A stretch of 49,526 nt of DNA, from contig JBJTCD010000022.1 in assembly GCA_046091665.1 (NCBI GenBank), positions 1 to 49,526 of the forward strand, read 5' to 3'. Made by a program: the position numbers and the translations under genes. The notes beneath the pieces are model-generated. The model was not told the DNA's origin. It did no database searches and saw only the letters and a program-made list of their open reading frames with translations. The stretch comes from CAIUPE01 sp046091665 (GTDB lineage: Bacteria; Pseudomonadota; Alphaproteobacteria; Rhizobiales; Beijerinckiaceae). Below, one piece after another: positions 33,285 through 41,324 of the stretch; position 1 is the stretch's first letter, and the number at the start of each line of letters is the position of its first letter.

Positions 33285-34292
33285 CTAAACGCCACAGTTC
33301 AGGATGATTTTGCCTATATGAGCGCTAGATTCGAGCATTTCATGGGCTTTTGAGGCCTCTGTGAGCGGAAAAACCGCATGAATCTGAGGCCGAATACGAC
33401 CAGAGGATAAAAGCGGCCAGACTTTTTCTTCCAAGGCGCGGGCGATGGCGGCCTTCTCGGCGACGCTGCGGGGGCGCAGGGTCGAGCCGGTATGAACCAG
33501 CCGCTTAATCATCAGCGGCATCAGATCGATCTCGAGTTTCGAGCCCTTCTGATAGGCAATTTGGACGATGCGGCCATCGCGCGCGGCGGCGGCATAATTG
33601 CGAGCCACGTAATCGCCGCCGACCATATCAAGGATCACGTCAACGCCACGCCCGCCTGTCGCGGTCTTTACTTCTGCGACAAAATCTTGCGCTCGATAAT
33701 CAATCGCAAGATCGGCGCCGAGATTGAGACAGGCAGCGCATTTATCCGCATGGCCCGCAGTTACAAAAACAGTTGCCCCAAAGGCTTTGCCCAACATGAT
33801 GGCCGTTGTGCCGATGCCCGATGTGCCGCCATGCACGAGAAGCGTCTCACCGGCTTTCAACGCGCCCCGTTCAAACACATTCGTCCACACGGTGAAAAAG
33901 GTCTCTGGCAAACCGGCAGCCTCAATCATCGAAAAACCTTTTGGCACCGGCAACGCATTGCTTTCATGCACCGTGCAATATTCCGAGTAACCGCCGCCCG
34001 GCACGAGCGCGCAAACCGGGTCACCAACACGATAGCGCTCGACACCTGAACCCAAAGCCACAATCGTTCCGGCAATCTCGAGCCCAGGCACATCGGAAGC
34101 GCCTTGCGGCGGTGGATAACCACCTTGGCGTTGCAAGACGTCTGGCCGGTTCACACCGGCAGCCGCAACATGAACGAGAAGCTCGCCCTCTTTTGGTTGA
34201 GGGAGGGGACGTGTTTCGGGAACCAGAGCTTCAGGCCCGCCGGGTTTCGGCAGTCCGATACAGGTCATTGTCGCGGGCAAACTGGTCATCAT
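33285..34292 (-). CDS. NAD(P)H:quinone oxidoreductase, zinc-independent MDR family
   Basis: The 335-residue protein is a medium-chain reductase of the QOR/PIG3 subgroup. It has a GroES-like N-terminal domain with AGVNRPDVLQRQGGYPPP at about 47-64 and VPGLEIAGTIVALGSGVERYRVGD, and a Rossmann domain with LVHGGTSGIGTTAIMLGKAFG near residue 150. Cysteine and histidine zinc ligands are absent, as in quinone oxidoreductases. It most likely reduces quinones or reactive enones with NADPH. The first codons MMTSLPATMTCIGL allow several starts. It is divergent from the DUF1192 gene and 162 bases upstream of trcR, with no terminator seen in between. Confidence 0.9.
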   Translation of the reverse strand: MMTSLPATMTCIGLPKPGGPEALVPETRPLPQPKEGELLVHVAAAGVNRPDVLQRQGGYPPPQGASDVPGLEIAGTIVALGSGVERYRVGDPVCALVPGGGYSEYCTVHESNALPVPKGFSMIEAAGLPETFFTVWTNVFERGALKAGETLLVHGGTSGIGTTAIMLGKAFGATVFVTAGHADKCAACLNLGADLAIDYRAQDFVAEVKTATGGRGVDVILDMVGGDYVARNYAAAARDGRIVQIAYQKGSKLEIDLMPLMIKRLVHTGSTLRPRSVAEKAAIARALEEKVWPLLSSGRIRPQIHAVFPLTEASKAHEMLESSAHIGKIILNCGV

Positions 34293-34445
34293 TAACCCTC
34301 ACTTGAGGAACTGACTTAGAGGTTCGGATCCGATCTTGAGACAAAAGCATTTAGGACAGTATGATCGATTACTCAAATCTGCAGCTTATGGTTAAGTTGA
34401 TTTATTGTATTAACCTTTGAGTTGAAATTGACGTCTGGTGAGATC

Positions 34446-34646
34446 ATGTCCGATCCTTTTTTTGAAGAGACGCGAAAGAAAAAGAAAACCGCCCACGACA
34501 TCGGCGAAGATCTGAGCGCCATTTCCATAGACGAGCTTGATGAACGCATTTTACTTTTAAAAAGCGAGATTTTGCGGCTCGAAGAAGAAAAATCGAAAAA
34601 GTCTGCCGTAAAGTCTGCGGCCGATACTTTGTTCAAATCGCGCTAG
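34446..34646 (+). CDS. DUF1192 small protein
   Basis: The 66-residue protein fits DUF1192, short alphaproteobacterial proteins with a KTAHDIGEDLSAISIDEL segment (about 15-32) and a C-terminal coiled coil (ERILLLKSEILRLEEEKSKK). An ATG at 34446 gives the family N-terminus MSDPFFEET; the open frame begins 24 bases earlier but without family character. There is no membrane span. The gene is just upstream of rcdA on the same strand, a pairing typical of this order. The function is unknown; the coiled coil suggests a binding partner. Confidence 0.82.
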   Translation: MSDPFFEETRKKKKTAHDIGEDLSAISIDELDERILLLKSEILRLEEEKSKKSAVKSAADTLFKSR

Positions 34647-34777
34647 TTCAGCTCGCGTTAACCGTAAACACACTCCTAACGCGCGCGATCAAATTTTCTG
34701 TTTTATAGTCATGATTGAGGTTAGCCGTCTTGAGACGACTGGCGAATAAAATGCGTTGAACGGATCAGGATCATCCA

Positions 34778-35326
34778 ATGGCGGATGTGCAACCCTTGCG
34801 ACCCTTGCAGAGCTCCGGAGCGATTACCTTCGGACGTGATTACATGTCGTCCGACGCCTTCCGCGCTTTGTTTCGCGAAGGGATGGCCTTGGTTGAAGAT
34901 GCCGCAGCCTATCTCGATGGCCCGGGCCGAGAAGAAGCCCGTCGTTTGCCGCGTCTTTCTGCTCTTGCTTATGCCGATGAAAGCATGCGTCTGACCACGC
35001 GCATGATGCAGATTGCTTCTTGGCTTCTCGTGCGTCGTGCGGTTGCTGAAGGGGAAATGTCACCAGAGAAAGCCACATTGCAGATGGCACGCATTCGTTT
35101 GGTGAAAAATGAATTTGCAACACATGGATCAGACACAAATATTTTGCCGCGCCGATTGATTGATCTCATCAATCAATCGATCCGCTTGCAAGAGCGCGTG
35201 TTGCACGCGGATATGATTTTGAAGAATAATTCTGAAGATGCACCGACGCCATCAGGCCGCAACGCTGTGGCGCTTCAACATCTCTTGATCAAGTCAGCAT
35301 TTTCGCGTGGCGCAACGCATCACTGA
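34778..35326 (+). CDS. rcdA: Protease adaptor RcdA, regulator of CtrA degradation (DUF1465)
   Basis: RcdA is the adaptor that, with CpdR and PopA, brings CtrA and other substrates to ClpXP during the Caulobacter cell cycle. The 182-residue protein is the DUF1465 three-helix bundle: FRALFREGMALVEDAAAYLDGPGREEA at about 29-55, LAYADESMRLTTRMMQIASWLLVRRAV at 66-92, and LPRRLIDLINQSIRLQERVLHAD. The C-terminal 30 residues are probably disordered, as in Caulobacter RcdA. It lies downstream of the DUF1192 gene and ends at a shared terminator with rpmE. Assignment rests on family sequence; the partners CpdR and PopA are not in the window. Confidence 0.88.
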   Translation: MADVQPLRPLQSSGAITFGRDYMSSDAFRALFREGMALVEDAAAYLDGPGREEARRLPRLSALAYADESMRLTTRMMQIASWLLVRRAVAEGEMSPEKATLQMARIRLVKNEFATHGSDTNILPRRLIDLINQSIRLQERVLHADMILKNNSEDAPTPSGRNAVALQHLLIKSAFSRGATHH

Positions 35327-35355
35327 ACAAAACATCGGTCATGCCAACCTATAAC

Positions 35356-35383
35356 AAAAAGCCCCGGTCGATGCCGGGGCTTT
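35356..35383. terminator. Bidirectional terminator between rcdA and rpmE
   Basis: GCCCCGG (35361-35367) and CCGGGGC (35374-35380) pair perfectly with a 6-base loop. An A-run on the left and TTT on the right extend the stem and provide U-tracts, stronger in the minus direction for rpmE. Confidence 0.9.
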
Positions 35384-35411
35384 GTGTTTAAATCTTATAG
35401 TGAGACGCGGC

Positions 35412-35645
35412 TTATTTCTTGCCGCCAATGCCGAGACCTTCAAAGCGCTTGTTAAAGCGCGAGACGCGGCCGCCACGATCCATGATCTGGGCCGAGCCGC
35501 CAGTCCATGCCGGATGCGAGTTCGGATCGATGTCGAGCTGCATCGTGTCGCCGGCTTTGCCCCAGGTCGAACGGGTCTCAAAGCTGGTGCCATCGGTCAT
35601 GACGACCTTGATTGTGTGATAATCGGGGTGAATCTCGGCCTTCAT
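35412..35645 (-). CDS. rpmE: Ribosomal protein bL31
   Basis: The 77-residue protein is L31 of the large ribosomal subunit: MKAEIHPDYHTIKVVMTDG at the start and DIDPNSHPAWTGGSAQIMDRGGRVSRFNKRF. The CxxC zinc ligands of the E. coli type are absent, as is usual for alphaproteobacterial L31, so this is the zinc-free form. The ATG at 35643-35645 has AAGGA eight bases upstream; the TTG at 35651 is not needed. It is divergent from the ABC exporter and converges with rcdA. Confidence 0.96.
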   Translation of the reverse strand: MKAEIHPDYHTIKVVMTDGTSFETRSTWGKAGDTMQLDIDPNSHPAWTGGSAQIMDRGGRVSRFNKRFEGLGIGGKK

Positions 35646-35806
35646 AATCAAAATCCTTCCAAAAGCGGCGTCCGGAGGTGTGCACAGGGATAAAAAGGCA
35701 CTTTCCGCCCGGGTCTGAATTCGCGGAAGCCGTGCCTATAGCGGATGACCCCGCGCGAGACAAGTCAGGTCTGGACAAGATCGACATTCGGGGCGAAGAA
35801 GCGCCT

Positions 35807-37594
35807 ATGTCGATAAATACTCCGTCCGATCCTGCCGCTGCCCGTCCCCGTACGTCGCTCAAGGCCCTCCTCCCGCTCCTGCCCTTCGCGTTGCGCTATC
35901 GCAGCCGTATTCTGGCAGCTCTCATCGCCCTCATTCTCGCTTCAGCCTCGACATTAGCCATTCCGCTCGCCGTGAGAAGAATGATCGATTACGGCTTCTC
36001 GGCTGAGGGCGCTGATCTGATCGATAAATATTTCGCGATGATGATTGTTGTCGTGACGATCCTCGCGGCGGCCTCGGCCTCGCGTTATTATCTTGTGATG
36101 ACACTTGGCGAACGCGTTGTCGCCGATATCCGCACGGCGGTGTTTGATCATCTCACCCGTCTTGATGCCGGCTTTTATGACACTGTGAAATCCGGCGAAC
36201 TCGTTTCCCGTCTTTCTGCCGACACAACGCAGCTTAAAAGCGCGTTCGGTGCTAGCGCGTCTGTCGCTTTGCGAAACTTCGTACTCTTTATCGGTGCGGG
36301 CGCGTTGATGGTTTATACAAGTCCGCGTTTGTCGGGCCTTGTTGCGCTTGCCATTCCGATCATTGTTTTACCACTGGTCGCCTCAGGTCGTAGCGTGAGA
36401 CAACGCTCTCGCCTCGCGCAAGATCGTCTTGCAGATGCATCAGCTTATGCCACCGAAGCGATTGGTGCGATGCGCGTGATGCAGGCCTTTGTCGCCGAAC
36501 ATCTCACACTGAAAAGATTTTCAGACGCAGCCGAAGAAGCCTATGACACCGCACGCGTTGCCACGCGCGCGCGTTCGCTTCTCACAGGCATTGCGATCAC
36601 ACTTGTCTTCTCAAGCGTTGTCGGCATTCTCTGGTATGGCGCGCAAGATGTATTGGCGGGCCGACTATCGGCCGGAACACTTTCGCAATTCGTTCTTTTT
36701 GCGGTTCTTGCTGCGAGTTCCTTGGGCGAACTTTCGCAAGTATGGGGCGAGATCAGCGCGGCAGCGGGTGCTGCCGGACGATTGGCGGAACTTCTCGCGA
36801 TTAAACCCGCGATTGCCGCACCGACAAATCCAACACCTCTGCCGACACCACCGTGCGGCACAATCGCTTTTCATAAAGTGGCGTTTTCTTATCCAACACG
36901 CCCTGAAGAGGGCGTTCTTCACGATGTGAGTTTCGAAGTTAAAAAAGGCGAGCGCGTTGCAATTGTTGGCCCATCAGGCTCCGGTAAAAGCACAGTGATG
37001 CAGCTGCTTTTGCGTTTTTATGATCCGCAAGCAGGCGAAATTCTCGTAGATGATATTGCGATTACAAAAGTAGACCCGCGTGAATTGCGAATGCGCATTT
37101 CATTCGTGCCACAAGACAGTACCGTATTTGGCGCGTCGATTGCGGAGAATATCCGTTATGGCAAACCCGATGCCACAGATGCCCAATTGCGCGCCGCAGC
37201 CGAGCAAGCGATTGTCGATCAATTCGTGATGCAATGGCCCGAGGCCTATGAAACGCGCATCGGTGAACGCGGCATCACATTGTCAGGCGGTCAACGTCAA
37301 CGCATCGCGATCGCGCGCGCAATTCTAAAGGACGCGCCGATTTTGCTGCTTGATGAAGCAACCTCCGCGCTTGATGCGGAAAGCGAAACGCTGGTGCAAG
37401 CCGCGCTTGACCGTTTGATGGAAGGGCGCACGACGATTGTGATTGCGCATCGTCTTTCAACCATCGTCAAAGCTGATCGCATTCTCGTGATGGATCAGGG
37501 CCGCATTGTTGAAGAAGGCGACCACGCGACTTTGGTCGCGAAAGGCGGACTTTACGCGCGCCTTGCCGCCTTGCAATTTGAAGCGGGGCATTAG
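35807..37594 (+). CDS. ABC exporter half-transporter (permease-ATPase fusion)
   Basis: The 595-residue protein has six transmembrane spans in the first 310 residues, starting with LAALIALILASASTLAIPL, then a nucleotide-binding domain: Walker A GPSGSGKST near residue 388, Q-loop SFVPQDSTVFGAS, signature LSGGQRQRIAIARA, Walker B ILLLDEATSALD and the switch histidine in VIAHRLSTI. It matches the MsbA/LmrA-type exporters that work as homodimers on lipids or drugs; the exact substrate is open. The frame runs back to 35678, but the ATG at 35807 begins the native-looking MSINTPSD. Its position next to rpmE is common in Hyphomicrobiales. It stands alone, with a toxin-antitoxin module after it. Confidence 0.92.
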   Translation: MSINTPSDPAAARPRTSLKALLPLLPFALRYRSRILAALIALILASASTLAIPLAVRRMIDYGFSAEGADLIDKYFAMMIVVVTILAAASASRYYLVMTLGERVVADIRTAVFDHLTRLDAGFYDTVKSGELVSRLSADTTQLKSAFGASASVALRNFVLFIGAGALMVYTSPRLSGLVALAIPIIVLPLVASGRSVRQRSRLAQDRLADASAYATEAIGAMRVMQAFVAEHLTLKRFSDAAEEAYDTARVATRARSLLTGIAITLVFSSVVGILWYGAQDVLAGRLSAGTLSQFVLFAVLAASSLGELSQVWGEISAAAGAAGRLAELLAIKPAIAAPTNPTPLPTPPCGTIAFHKVAFSYPTRPEEGVLHDVSFEVKKGERVAIVGPSGSGKSTVMQLLLRFYDPQAGEILVDDIAITKVDPRELRMRISFVPQDSTVFGASIAENIRYGKPDATDAQLRAAAEQAIVDQFVMQWPEAYETRIGERGITLSGGQRQRIAIARAILKDAPILLLDEATSALDAESETLVQAALDRLMEGRTTIVIAHRLSTIVKADRILVMDQGRIVEEGDHATLVAKGGLYARLAALQFEAGH

Positions 37595-37648
37595 GGTTTA
37601 AAGCGGACCGAATAAAGACGTTGCGGCTCATCCCATACCCCTTTCCAT

Positions 37649-37689
37649 TTGACGAAATGTACCAATAATGATACATCACGCAATGTGAT
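37649..37689 (+). promoter_or_regulatory. Promoter/operator of the third toxin-antitoxin module
   Basis: A -35 TTGACG (37649-37654), a 17-base spacer and an extended -10 TGATACATC (TACATC at 37672-37677) form a plausible promoter. Across it lie the dyads ATGTA/TACAT (37657-37661, 37672-37676) and ATCAC/GTGAT (37675-37679, 37685-37689). Transcription would start at about 37684, one base from the likely GTG start codon of the toxin. Confidence 0.6.
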
Positions 37690-38020
37690 CGGTCGTGTGT
37701 CTCCTGTTACGTTTCGGTTCTGGCGTTCGGCATCCGTTCATGAGCCGGTGCGCGAATGGCTCGGTTTATTGTCAATTGAGGACAAAAAGCGGATCGGCCA
37801 CGACATCGCTGTCGTACAATTCGAATGGCCTATCGGCATGCCAATATGTCGACCCTTAGGTGATGGCTTGTGGGAAATACGTTCGACATTACCCAGCGGA
37901 CGCGAGGCTCGTATTCTCTTTGGATTTGCACAAGAACAGATGATTGCGGTTCATAGTTTTTTTTCAAAAAGACGCAGAGCACACAAAAACGTGAGCTTGA
38001 TGTGGCAAGAACACGGTTAA
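37685..38020 (+). CDS. RelE/Gp49-like toxin (phage-derived Gp49 family)
   Basis: The roughly 111-residue protein matches the Gp49-like/HigB branch of the RelE superfamily, with PVREWLGLLSIEDKKRIGHDIAVVQ, RPLGDGLWEIRSTLPSGREARILFGF and the C-terminal HSFFSKRRRAHKN. These are ribosome-dependent mRNA interferases. The frame is open from a TTG at 37649 that overlaps the -35 element, so the GTG at 37685, at the predicted transcription start, is the best start and implies a leaderless message; GTG at 37697 is another option. The antitoxin begins 13 bases after its stop. It lies between the ABC exporter and the end of a convergent operon. Confidence 0.83.
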   Translation: MIGRVSPVTFRFWRSASVHEPVREWLGLLSIEDKKRIGHDIAVVQFEWPIGMPICRPLGDGLWEIRSTLPSGREARILFGFAQEQMIAVHSFFSKRRRAHKNVSLMWQEHG

Positions 38021-38033
38021 AGGATCTCAACAG

Positions 38034-38324
38034 ATGAGCAAGACATCCAAATCATCGATTGGTTCAAGCTTTGAAAGCTGGTTGGATGAGGAGCACATTC
38101 GTGACGAGGTCACATCATCCGCCATCAAGACGGTCTTGGCCTATCAATTACAAAAAGCCATGACGGAACGGGGTCTTACAAAATCAGCTCTTGCGAAGGA
38201 AATGAAAACAAGCCGAGCGCAGATTGATCGGCTGCTTGACCCGCATAATCCAAGCGTAACGTTGGATACGCTGCAACGCGCCGCGAAAATTGTCGGACGA
38301 AATTTAAAGCTCGAATTGGTTTAA
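38034..38324 (+). CDS. XRE-family antitoxin of the third module
   Basis: The 96-residue protein has an N-terminal extension (SSFESWLDEEHIRDEVTSSAIK) that likely wraps the toxin, and a helix-turn-helix domain with LQKAMTERGLTKSALAKEMKTSRAQIDRLLDP and SVTLDTLQRAAKIVGRNLKLEL. This architecture is typical of antitoxins paired with Gp49-like toxins and differs from the two HigA proteins of the window. It should repress the shared promoter through the dyads at 37657-37689. The stop is eight bases from the end of the convergent OmpA-domain gene, with no terminator visible. Confidence 0.87.
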   Translation: MSKTSKSSIGSSFESWLDEEHIRDEVTSSAIKTVLAYQLQKAMTERGLTKSALAKEMKTSRAQIDRLLDPHNPSVTLDTLQRAAKIVGRNLKLELV

Positions 38325-38332
38325 TCAACCCC

Positions 38333-39364
38333 TCACCGATCGGTGAGTTTCAACTCGATGCGGCGGTTGCGTTTTAAGGCATCTTCGCTTTCGCCGAGTT
38401 CAATGGGTTGGAATTCGCCAAAGCCCGCTGCCATCAGCCGCGTTGGTTGAACACCCTTTGAGACGAGATATTGCACGACGGAAATCGCGCGCGCAGCAGA
38501 TAATTCCCAATTCGATTTGAATTGGCCTGTGCCGGTCACGGGCTTTTTATCCGTGTGACCATCGACGCGAAGGATCCACGGAATGTCTGGCGGAATTTCA
38601 CCATCAAGCGCGATCAATGCGGAAGCGAGTTTATCAAGTTCGGTTTTCCCTGCGGTGCTGACCGCAGCAGAACCGACATCAAAAAACACTTCCGACTGGA
38701 ACACAAAGCGGTCACCAACGACACGCACATCAGAACGGTTCGAAAGAATTTGCCGCAAGCGACCAAAAAATTCCGAACGATAGCGCGCGAGTTCCTGAAC
38801 CTTTTGTGCAAGCGCCACATTGAGGCGCTGCCCGAGATCAGCGATCTTGGCTTGGCTTTCCCGATCACGCGCTTCTGAGGCGTTGAGCGCATCTTCGAGT
38901 GCAGCCAATTGCCTCCTCAAAGCATTAATTTGTTGATTAAGTGCTTCGACTTGCGCCAAAGCGCGTGCTGAAATTTGTCGCTGCGCATCAAGATCGCGAT
39001 TAAGCGACGCCATCTGTCCGCTGGCATCAGGGGCAGGCACCACACCGCCACTGCCCGCAAGCAAGCCCTCGAGTCTTTTACGTTCTGTCTCGGACGCGTT
39101 CAGCGTGTCGCCGAGCAGTGCAAGATTTTCTTCAAGATTTTTACGATTGACCCGCTCAAGCGCAAGAAGATCGGTGAGCTCGGATATCTGCCGCGTAAGT
39201 TTTTGCAGCGCCGTGTCTTTATCCGTTACTTGTTGACTCAAGAAAAATTGAGCGACCATGAAAACAGTAAGCAAGAATACAATGGCGAGCACAAGCGTCG
39301 ACAACGCGTCGACAAAGCCGGGCCAGTAATCTATGCCACGTTCACGACGGCCGATGCGGGCCAT
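38333..39364 (-). CDS. MotB/OmpA-domain peptidoglycan-binding protein
   Basis: The 343-residue protein has an N-terminal span (FVDALSTLVLAIVFLLTVFMVAQFFL, about 18-43) of the MotB/TolR type, a long coiled coil (about 50-195), and a C-terminal OmpA domain with VFFDVGSAAVSTAGKTELDKLA, ILRVDGHTDKKPV and NRRIELKLTD. It is three bases downstream of a MotA/TolQ-like gene and should be its stator partner. The coiled coil is much longer than in flagellar MotB, and the plug region differs, so this is probably a separate proton-channel system using the cell wall as anchor, not the flagellar motor. Such pairs are widespread in Hyphomicrobiales and of unclear role. Confidence 0.85.
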   Translation of the reverse strand: MARIGRRERGIDYWPGFVDALSTLVLAIVFLLTVFMVAQFFLSQQVTDKDTALQKLTRQISELTDLLALERVNRKNLEENLALLGDTLNASETERKRLEGLLAGSGGVVPAPDASGQMASLNRDLDAQRQISARALAQVEALNQQINALRRQLAALEDALNASEARDRESQAKIADLGQRLNVALAQKVQELARYRSEFFGRLRQILSNRSDVRVVGDRFVFQSEVFFDVGSAAVSTAGKTELDKLASALIALDGEIPPDIPWILRVDGHTDKKPVTGTGQFKSNWELSAARAISVVQYLVSKGVQPTRLMAAGFGEFQPIELGESEDALKRNRRIELKLTDR

Positions 39365-39367
39365 TCT

Positions 39368-40315
39368 TTAGCCCTTCCCGTCAATCGCTTTATGAAGCGC
39401 GGTCAATACAGATTTGATTTCAGCTTCGCGTGCCGCTTGTGCTTCGACCCAATCACGGATCAATTGCTGTTCAGCGCGCATATTGGTGACAAGCGATTGA
39501 ATGCCGGCTGCGAGATTTTCAATCGCGGCCACATTGGCCGCGGCCAAGCTCGGCTCAGGAAGACCTGATGATGTGGTTACAGCGGTTTCACCAGTGGTCG
39601 CTTCAGGACCCGCAACAGAGGCAAGAAAATTTTCGAGCTGTTCGTAAAACTGATTTTGCGCTTGTCCAGCTTGCAAATCGAGAAAACCAACAACAAGCGA
39701 GCCTGCAAGACCAAAGAGTGAAGACGAAAATGAAATGCCCATGCCGCCCAAAGGCGCAGCGAGGCCCGCTTTCAATTCTTCAAACATGAGCGCAGCATCA
39801 GATCCTGCTTTCATCGACTGAATGACTTTGCCAACGGAACCCACGGTGTCGAGCAGGCCCCAGAACGTGCCAAGCAATCCTAGAAAAACGAGAAGGCCCG
39901 TGAGGTAGCGTCCGGTATCGCGCGTTTCGTCAAGACGCATACCGATTGTGTCGAGAATGGCGCGAAGAGATAAAGGCGAGAGCGCCTCACGCTTTGAGCG
40001 GCCCGCAAGCATACGCGCCATCGGCAATAAGAGCACCGGCTCGCGCTCGATCACAATGCCGCTATCGCTTTCGAGAAAAGCATTGGCCCATTCGATCTCA
40101 CGATAAAGCCGCGTGACTGACCGGAAAGCGAGCACCAAACCGACAATCAACACGCCGAAGATCAAGGCGTTGAGTGACGGGTTGGCGTTAAAGGCCTGGA
40201 TGATTTGACGGTAGAGAATGAAGGCGATGAAGGCGCCGAGCACCAAAAACACAACCATACGAACAAGATAGGCCGTAGGCTTCGTTAACGGCATTGTATC
40301 ATTTGAACGAAACAT
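39368..40315 (-). CDS. MotA/TolQ/ExbB-family proton channel protein
   Basis: The 315-residue membrane protein has two N-terminal spans (VRMVVFLVLGAFIAFILYRQ and NALIFGVLIVGLVLAFRSV), a cytoplasmic loop, and the family core with TGLLVFLGLLGTFWGLLDTVGSV and GGMGISFSSSLFGLAGSLVVGFLDLQ. It would form a proton-driven channel with the OmpA-domain partner encoded three bases downstream. Sequence alone cannot exclude a flagellar stator, but the glycine-rich span and position in a metabolic operon point to a non-flagellar unit. It is 81 bases downstream of suhB on the same strand. Confidence 0.87.
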   Translation of the reverse strand: MFRSNDTMPLTKPTAYLVRMVVFLVLGAFIAFILYRQIIQAFNANPSLNALIFGVLIVGLVLAFRSVTRLYREIEWANAFLESDSGIVIEREPVLLLPMARMLAGRSKREALSPLSLRAILDTIGMRLDETRDTGRYLTGLLVFLGLLGTFWGLLDTVGSVGKVIQSMKAGSDAALMFEELKAGLAAPLGGMGISFSSSLFGLAGSLVVGFLDLQAGQAQNQFYEQLENFLASVAGPEATTGETAVTTSSGLPEPSLAAANVAAIENLAAGIQSLVTNMRAEQQLIRDWVEAQAAREAEIKSVLTALHKAIDGKG

Positions 40316-40396
40316 GCGCCCTCCCTGTCATATTCCCCATGTTCGCCGCTTCGCGTCAAAGGTTCAAGGTCTTGACAGATGAAAATCCAGCTCTGG

Positions 40397-41188
40397 TTAA
40401 CGCGTGGTCGCGAGCGTTGCGGTGAGCGTTTTATGAAGTGCGGAATTCCCGGCGACGAGGCTCAAACTGTCGGGCTTGAAGTCTGATCCTGCGAAATCTG
40501 TCACGAATCCGCCAGCCTCGCGCACCAAAACAACGCCCGCCGCTACATCCCAGCTGTTCAACCCGCCTTCCCAAAATCCTTCAAAACGACCCGCGGCGAC
40601 GTAAGCAAGATCAAGCGCGGCAGATCCAAATCTGCGAAAGCTTGATGTCTTTTCCATGACCGCGCCGACTTCTTTGAAGAATTGTGGGAAAGCAGCGCGG
40701 TTACTGGGCGATATACCGGTGGTCATCAACGCATCAGCCATCTCTGTGCGGCCGGAGACACGCAACCGACGATTATTCAAAAACGCGCCTTTGCCTTTCT
40801 CAGCAATATAAAGCTCATCTTTGATCGGATCATAAACAACACCCGCGACATAAACACCGTCGCGTTCAAGCCCGAGTGAAATTGCAAAATGCGGAACGCC
40901 GTGAAGAAAATTCAACGTGCCATCGAGCGGATCAATATGCCAACGATGCGAAGAATCTTTACCTTCGACAATGCCACCCTCTTCCATCACAAAGCCAAAA
41001 TCGGGCCGCGCTTTTAAAAGCGCCTCATGAAGAATTTTTTCGGATTTGTGATCAGCCGCCGTGACAAAATCATGCGCGCCTTTGCGTGAGACCTGAAGAT
41101 TTTCAACTTCGCCAAAATCGCGACGCAAACTTTTTGCGGCTTTCATGACGGCATCAACCATCACAGTCATAAGCGGAGAACGAATCAC
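40397..41188 (-). CDS. suhB: Inositol monophosphatase family protein (SuhB-like)
   Basis: The 263-residue protein is a lithium-sensitive metal-dependent phosphatase: GAHDFVTAADHKSEKIL at about 37-53, GFVMEEGG with metal-binding glutamates, DPLDGTLNFLHGVPHFAISLG (residues about 86-106) and SWDVAAGVVLVREAGG. It probably removes phosphate from inositol-1-phosphate or a related sugar; SuhB proteins also act in rRNA antitermination in enterics. The start may be the GTG at 41188 or an ATG at 41170. It lies between the ThiE-like gene and the proton channel pair. The fba-thiE-like-suhB order is common in the order. Confidence 0.92.
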   Translation of the reverse strand: MIRSPLMTVMVDAVMKAAKSLRRDFGEVENLQVSRKGAHDFVTAADHKSEKILHEALLKARPDFGFVMEEGGIVEGKDSSHRWHIDPLDGTLNFLHGVPHFAISLGLERDGVYVAGVVYDPIKDELYIAEKGKGAFLNNRRLRVSGRTEMADALMTTGISPSNRAAFPQFFKEVGAVMEKTSSFRRFGSAALDLAYVAAGRFEGFWEGGLNSWDVAAGVVLVREAGGFVTDFAGSDFKPDSLSLVAGNSALHKTLTATLATTR

Positions 41189-41324
41189 GGCTTTACCCTT
41201 TCAAACAGCGGCGGCGATTTGCGGGTGAATAAGAATGCGCCCCCAAGCTGCCGTATAGATCATGCTAGACCATGGCACGGGGTTGCCGGTCAAGAGTTCT
41301 GCTTCGGTCGTGATTTTTTAGCGC

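Noticed and set aside
35812..37594. Siderophore or lipid A flippase assignment for the ABC exporter
   Set aside because: Sequence supports the exporter family only; no neighbour fixes the substrate.
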